Assembly (NCBI RefSeq): GCF_014842025.1
Contig: NZ_JACYUY010000027.1
Location: 1-64,000, forward strand
Origin: Massilia sp. CFBP 13721
GTDB taxonomy: Bacteria; Pseudomonadota; Gammaproteobacteria; Burkholderiales; Burkholderiaceae_D
Length of the DNA: 64,000 nucleotides
Reading direction: 5' to 3'
In this document: one piece after another, positions 60,453-64,000 of the stretch
Layout: every line of letters starts with the position of its first letter
Position numbering within the stretch: position 1 is the stretch's first letter
The notes under the pieces: generated by a model
Databases searched by the model: none
What the model was told of the DNA's origin: nothing
Seen by the model: only the letters and a program-made list of their open reading frames with translations
Position numbers and translations under genes: made by a program

Positions 60453-60503
60453 ATGGTGGTGAAACGAACAGACGGTGACGGCGATGCGCGAGGATTCGGG
60501 TGA
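60453..60503 (+). CDS. Possible 16-residue leader peptide overlapping the kinase start
   Basis: ATG 60453, with AGGAG 7 bp before it, opens MVVKRTDGDGDARGFG and stops with TGA at 60501-60503. That stop overlaps the GTG start codon of the sensor kinase as GTGA. The ribosome site is stronger than that of the kinase itself, suggesting translational coupling. Too short to judge coding potential. Confidence 0.4.
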   Translation: MVVKRTDGDGDARGFG

Positions 60504-61804
60504 ACCGGATCTTTTTCCGCTTTTTCATGCTGGTGATGCTGTCGATCACGGCCGCGACCTTCGTCATTTATTTCGCCATGAGCCGCCTGTTCGGCGATCC
60601 GCTGGAAGACATCGCGCGGCGCCAGGCCTCGGCCCAGATTTTCCTGATCGAGCAGTACGTCGACGCCGCCCCCGCCGACGAATGGCTGGCGCGCCTGAAC
60701 CGGGTGCGCGAAGTGTCCGACACGCGCTACGACCTGATCCCGCTCACCACCGCGCGCACCTTTCTTCCCGCTACCAACCTGGGGGCGCTCGACCGCGGCG
60801 ACGTCGTGCTCGACGTCGACGGCAAATCCTTTTATCGCCGCGTCGACCTGCGAGGCGAACGCTACATCGGCAGCGAGGACGAGGTCATCCACGCGCGCGA
60901 CTTGCCGATCGACGTCAGCCTGGCGCTGCAGATGGAAGCCGTGCGCTACGTGATCGTGGCGCTGGCGCTGCTGTTGCCGATCGCCCTGTGGTCGCGCTCG
61001 CACTGGCAGGGCTTGCAATCGCTGTCGCGGGTGGCCGACGAATTCGGCGCCGGTAAATTGTCGGCGCGGGCGCGCATGCGCCCTTCCGCCAGCATCTACC
61101 CGCTGGCCGAGCGGATCGACCACATGGCCGACCGCATCGAGGAATTGCTGGTGTCGCAAAAGAACCTGCTGCATTCGGTCTCGCACGAGTTGCGCACGCC
61201 GATCGCGCGCCTCGAATTCGCCTTTGAACTGCTCGACGCGCGCACCGACGACCCAGTCCTCAAGAAGCGCATCGCGGCGATGGAGGGCGATTTGTCGGAA
61301 CTGAACAGCCTGGTCAACGAATTGCTCGGCATGGCGCGCCTCGACAGCGGCCAGGCGCTGCTGCTGGAGACGCTGGACGTAGCCAGGCTGCTGCGCACGG
61401 TCGAGGCGGGCCTGCCGCCGGCGCAACCCGCCTTGCACATCGACTGTGCGGCGGACGTCGGGGAGATGCGGGCCGATGCACGGCTGCTGGGGCGGGCGCT
61501 ATCGAATTTGCTGAGGAATGCGCAGAAGTATGCGTTATCAAACATTCGGGTGACGGCGCGGCGCGAGGGGACGCGTGTGACGATCGCAGTCGAGGATGAC
61601 GGGCCGGGGATTCCGTTCGAGGAGCGCGAGCATGTGTTCGAGCCGTTTTACCGGCTCGATCGCAGCCGGGATCGGGCCACCGGGGGGTTCGGGCTGGGGT
61701 TGTCGATTGCGCGCAAGGCCGTGGGGCTGCACGGGGGGACGGTGCAGGTGACCGGGTCGGACCTCGGTGGGGCGCGGTTTGTGGTGGTGGTGCCGCAGGG
61801 GTGA
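60500..61804 (+). CDS. RstB-like sensor histidine kinase
   Basis: 434 residues from GTG 60500 (AGGATTCGG upstream). Membrane helix 1 is FRFFMLVMLSITAATFVIYF (about 6-25). A periplasmic domain of about 125 residues follows, then helix 2 (VIVALALLLPIALW, about 152-165) and a HAMP-like linker. HisKA has His229 in HSVSHELRTPIARLEFAFEL. HATPase_c shows NLLRNAQKYA, EDDGPGIPFEE and GFGLGLSIARKAVGLHGG. It is the probable partner of the regulator at 57684; two minus-strand envelope genes separate them. Confidence 0.92.
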   Translation: MNRIFFRFFMLVMLSITAATFVIYFAMSRLFGDPLEDIARRQASAQIFLIEQYVDAAPADEWLARLNRVREVSDTRYDLIPLTTARTFLPATNLGALDRGDVVLDVDGKSFYRRVDLRGERYIGSEDEVIHARDLPIDVSLALQMEAVRYVIVALALLLPIALWSRSHWQGLQSLSRVADEFGAGKLSARARMRPSASIYPLAERIDHMADRIEELLVSQKNLLHSVSHELRTPIARLEFAFELLDARTDDPVLKKRIAAMEGDLSELNSLVNELLGMARLDSGQALLLETLDVARLLRTVEAGLPPAQPALHIDCAADVGEMRADARLLGRALSNLLRNAQKYALSNIRVTARREGTRVTIAVEDDGPGIPFEEREHVFEPFYRLDRSRDRATGGFGLGLSIARKAVGLHGGTVQVTGSDLGGARFVVVVPQG

Positions 61805-61850
61805 TTGGTTACGTGGCCGGGCGCGGCGTTTCGATGTGCTGGCGTGGTAC

Positions 61851-61930
61851 CGCGTGGACGGAGTCCACCCTACATTATCCCGGTTCGGGCGGCCGGGCCG
61901 GGTGTACCGTAGGGCGGGCATGCCCGCGCG
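61851..61930. repeat. Paired short palindromes of the GTAGGGYGG repeat family
   Basis: CGCGTGGACGGAGTCCACCC followed by TAC (61851-61873) and GTAGGGCGGGCATGCCCGCG plus CG (61909-61930) are two small hairpins in opposite orientation around a G/C-rich spacer. Their ends match the element at 11170 and the termini of copies A and B. It lies in the 212 bp gap after the sensor kinase. Confidence 0.7.
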
Positions 61931-62016
61931 TTCGTGCCCATGCATACCGCAACTTGTCCGGTACCATTTCCAGGGCAGCCGGACGGCAGCGCCAAGCACA
62001 ACCGCCCTCTTCCAGC

Positions 62017-62331
62017 TTACTTCGGGTCTGGCTTGACGTGCGTGAAGCCGTACCACAGGTGTTCCCACCAGTGGTCGCGCGAGCGCACGGTGTAGAGGCA
62101 GGCCTTGTCGATGCCGGTCTTGAAGACCGGGTCGGGGCACTTGTTCGTCATCAGGGCGTAGCGCTGGTTTTCCGCATTGATGAGGGCAATGCAGAGCCAG
62201 AGGACGAGACCGAACAGGATGATGGCCAGCGACCAGGCCCAGTGGTTCACGTTGCTGGTCTCGAACAAATTCTCGTCCCGGGGGCGGGCGCCCTCGTACA
62301 GTTCGAGGACTTTGCGTTCACCGTCGCTCAT
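62017..62331 (-). CDS. Small single-pass membrane protein of unknown function
   Basis: 104 residues. The start ATG overlaps the dsbA stop as ATGA. A soluble N-terminus (residues 1-30) leads to one helix WAWSLAIILFGLVLWLCIAL (about 32-51). The periplasmic part contains two Cys (NKCPDPVFKTG and DKACLYTVRS) that might form a disulfide, and a Trp/His-rich end (DHWWEHLWYGFTHV). Coupling to dsbA suggests it may be a DsbA substrate or helper. I do not recognise a named family. Confidence 0.75.
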   Translation of the reverse strand: MSDGERKVLELYEGARPRDENLFETSNVNHWAWSLAIILFGLVLWLCIALINAENQRYALMTNKCPDPVFKTGIDKACLYTVRSRDHWWEHLWYGFTHVKPDPK

Positions 62332-62993
62332 TTCGTGGCGGCTGCCTTTGCGACCAGGGCGTCCAGGACCTGGAAGTGCGCCTGCAGGATCTGCGGGGAG
62401 CCCTGGAGTTTCAGCTTGTCGGCGACCTGGCCCGGCGAGGTCTGGTACTTGCCGTCGACGATGATCGTCGGCGTGCCGCTGACCTGGTAGTTGGTGGTCA
62501 GCTGGCCCTGGCGGCGCAGCTTGGTCATGACGCCGAAGGAATTCCAGGTTTCCATGAATTTCGCCTTGTCGATCCCATTCTTGCTGACCCAGTCGATGAT
62601 CTGCTCGTCCTTCATCAGGCGCACACGCTGCACGTGCACGGCGTTGAAGATCTTGCTGTGAAACTCTTCTTCCTTGCCCATTGCCTGCAGCGTCAGGTGG
62701 AGGTGCGCTTCCGGATCGGCCGCGCCCTGGAACGGCAGGTGGATGCGGCGCAGCACGATCTTGTCACCCTGCTTTTTGACCCATTCCTTGAGGCCAGGTT
62801 CCAGTGCATAGCATGCCGGGCAGTGGTAAGCGAAGAATTCGACGACTTCGACTTTCTTGCCGACGGTTTGCACCGGCTGCGGCGTGGCCAGCGTCGTGTA
62901 CTCGACCCCGCTCTGCGGATTGGTGGACGAAGCGAAAGCGGTGCTGGCGACCAGGCTGGCGGCGACGATGGCAAGACGCAGGGAACGGCGCAT
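62328..62993 (-). CDS. dsbA: Periplasmic thiol:disulfide interchange protein DsbA
   Basis: 221 residues from ATG 62993. The signal peptide is LRLAIVAASLVASTAFA. VVEFFAYHCPACYALEPGL holds the redox pair Cys58/Cys61; CPAC differs from the E. coli CPHC, which would lower the redox potential. The helical insertion and VSGTPTIIVDGKYQT (cis-Pro loop) follow. It introduces disulfides in exported proteins. It is transcribed ahead of the overlapping small membrane protein. Confidence 0.93.
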   Translation of the reverse strand: MRRSLRLAIVAASLVASTAFASSTNPQSGVEYTTLATPQPVQTVGKKVEVVEFFAYHCPACYALEPGLKEWVKKQGDKIVLRRIHLPFQGAADPEAHLHLTLQAMGKEEEFHSKIFNAVHVQRVRLMKDEQIIDWVSKNGIDKAKFMETWNSFGVMTKLRRQGQLTTNYQVSGTPTIIVDGKYQTSPGQVADKLKLQGSPQILQAHFQVLDALVAKAAATK

Positions 62994-63116
62994 GAAAGAT
63001 CCTCTGTTTGTAATTGAAGAAAACGACCGCGAGATTACCACTTTTTCGGCCGCCCCTCCGGCGCCGGCGCGATATTTTGCATTTGCTTACGGCTGTAACG
63101 CGCGCTTTACCGCTCG

Positions 63117-63989
63117 TTATCGGCGTGCGCGCGCCTCTTCCAGCCGCGCGCACATCAGCGCGGCGCCCTCGACCACGCGGGGTCCGGGGCGGGTCAGCGA
63201 TTCGCCGTCGAGTTCGAACAGGTTCTTGCGGCGCATCGCCGTCATGCCGCGGTAGGGCTCCCAGATCGTCAAGCCGCGGTCTTGTGGCGTATAGCGCTTG
63301 CCGCCGAAGATCGCTTCCGGATCGCGCTGCAGCACCGCCTCGATGCTGACCTGGGGCGCCACCGTCTTCAACTCGCCGAAAATATTCTTGCCGCCGCAGA
63401 GGCGGATCGCATCGCTGGCGATCTGGTCGCCATTCAAGGTGTAGATCGGATTGTCCCAGACCTGGTAGAACACCGCGACGGGCGGGCGCGCGGCGTAGCG
63501 TGCGCGCAGGTTCTGGACGCGCGCGCGGAAGCGGGCGGCCGCCTCGATCGCGGCCTGGTCGGTGCCGAGCAGGCGCCCGAAGCGCTCCAGGCTGGTGGCC
63601 ACCGTTTCCAGGTTGCGCGGCTCGCTGTGGAAGACCGGGATGCCAAGGCTTTGCAGCTGGCCGATCTGGCGCGCGGTATTCCCGCTTTGCCAGACGACGA
63701 GCAGGTCCGGTTTCATGGCGATCACGCGCTCGAGGTCGATCTGGCTGTTCGAGCCGATCAGGGGAATCTTGCGCGCCTCTAACGGGTAGTCGCTGTAGTT
63801 CATGGCGCCGACGATGCGCGCGCCGCCGCCGGCGGCGAACAGCAGTTCGGTCACGTGCGGCGCCATCGAAATCACGCGCTGCGCCGGACGCGCCAGCACG
63901 ACCTGCTTGCCGCTGTCATCGACCACAGTGATGGCGGCTTCGCTGGAAGCGGCGCACAGCGCCAGTAAAAGCGACAACACGAATTTCAT
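63117..63989 (-). CDS. btuF: BtuF-like periplasmic cobalamin/metal-chelate binding protein
   Basis: 290 residues. The signal peptide is MKFVLSLLLALCAASSEA. VISMAPHVTELLFAAGGGAR, YSDYPLEARKIPLIGS, DLERVIAMKPDLLVVWQSGN and LGIPVFHSEPRNLETVATSL are the PF01497 class III binding-protein fold with a rigid helix linker. GNTARQIGQLQ resembles BtuF. No transporter genes are in view downstream (63116 and lower), so the permease/ATPase would have to lie beyond 64000 or elsewhere. Confidence 0.85.
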   Translation of the reverse strand: MKFVLSLLLALCAASSEAAITVVDDSGKQVVLARPAQRVISMAPHVTELLFAAGGGARIVGAMNYSDYPLEARKIPLIGSNSQIDLERVIAMKPDLLVVWQSGNTARQIGQLQSLGIPVFHSEPRNLETVATSLERFGRLLGTDQAAIEAAARFRARVQNLRARYAARPPVAVFYQVWDNPIYTLNGDQIASDAIRLCGGKNIFGELKTVAPQVSIEAVLQRDPEAIFGGKRYTPQDRGLTIWEPYRGMTAMRRKNLFELDGESLTRPGPRVVEGAALMCARLEEARARR

Positions 63990-64000
63990 TGAACTCTCCG

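Overview
The window reads as chromosome of a high-GC betaproteobacterium, most likely Oxalobacteraceae (Massilia/Telluria/Duganella-like). This rests on the gene content (an exosortase-B type EPS locus with epsB/D/E/F/G/I/L homologues, a K+-independent type H+-pyrophosphatase, the order exbB-exbD-lpxK-ycaR-kdsB-adk), on codon use, and on short GTAGGGYGG-ended palindromic repeats. The assignment is inference; no rRNA or other marker is present.

Region 1 (1-30.1 kb, all on the minus strand) is one large exopolysaccharide locus. Read in transcription order it is epsL, epsB (initiating phosphosugar transferase), fcl (GDP-fucose), epsD (PpiC-like lipoprotein), epsE (outer-membrane export), epsF (Wzz-like), epsG (BY-kinase-like ATPase), xrtB (exosortase B), epsI, an O-antigen-ligase/polymerase-like protein, a Wzx flippase, GT4, GT2, a secreted heparinase II/III-like protein, GT14, GT4, a CapK/PaaK-like adenylate-forming enzyme, GT4, a second heparinase-like protein, wecB, a WecG/TagA transferase, galE, a sugar nucleotidyltransferase and manC (cut by the window edge). 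The core order matches the methanolan-type eps arrangement of Methylobacillus. The predicted pathway is Wzx/Wzy-like: GDP-mannose, GDP-fucose, UDP-galactose/glucose and UDP-ManNAc feed lipid-linked repeat assembly, then flipping, polymerisation and export.

Region 2 (30.3-34.1 kb) has an ABC-F ATPase, tRNA-Arg(CCT) and, beside the tRNA, a visibly A/T-richer pair of small genes. Their products closely resemble the type VI toxin Tse2 and its immunity protein Tsi2, but no secretion genes are nearby. I consider this the best candidate for a little-described system here.

Region 3 (34.1-51.9 kb) is housekeeping and signalling: DedA, a response regulator next to a 1442-residue hybrid sensor kinase with a beta-propeller sensor, ggt, an SDR dehydrogenase, a proline-rich secreted protein, a CoA-transferase, a DsbA-fold protein, hppA, adk, kdsB, ycaR, lpxK, exbD and exbB.

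Region 4 (51.9-53.2 kb) is a 1.27 kb gene-free block before xseA. It holds seven same-orientation degenerate repeats, each centred on a DnaA-box-like nonamer.

Region 5 (53.2-64 kb) contains xseA, sodB, an exported RidA plus exported PLP enzyme pair, and a two-component system whose regulator and kinase are separated by two opposite-strand genes but share promoter and operator-like sequence. It ends with a small membrane protein, dsbA and a btuF-like binding protein. Four palindromic repeat elements with related termini are scattered through the window.
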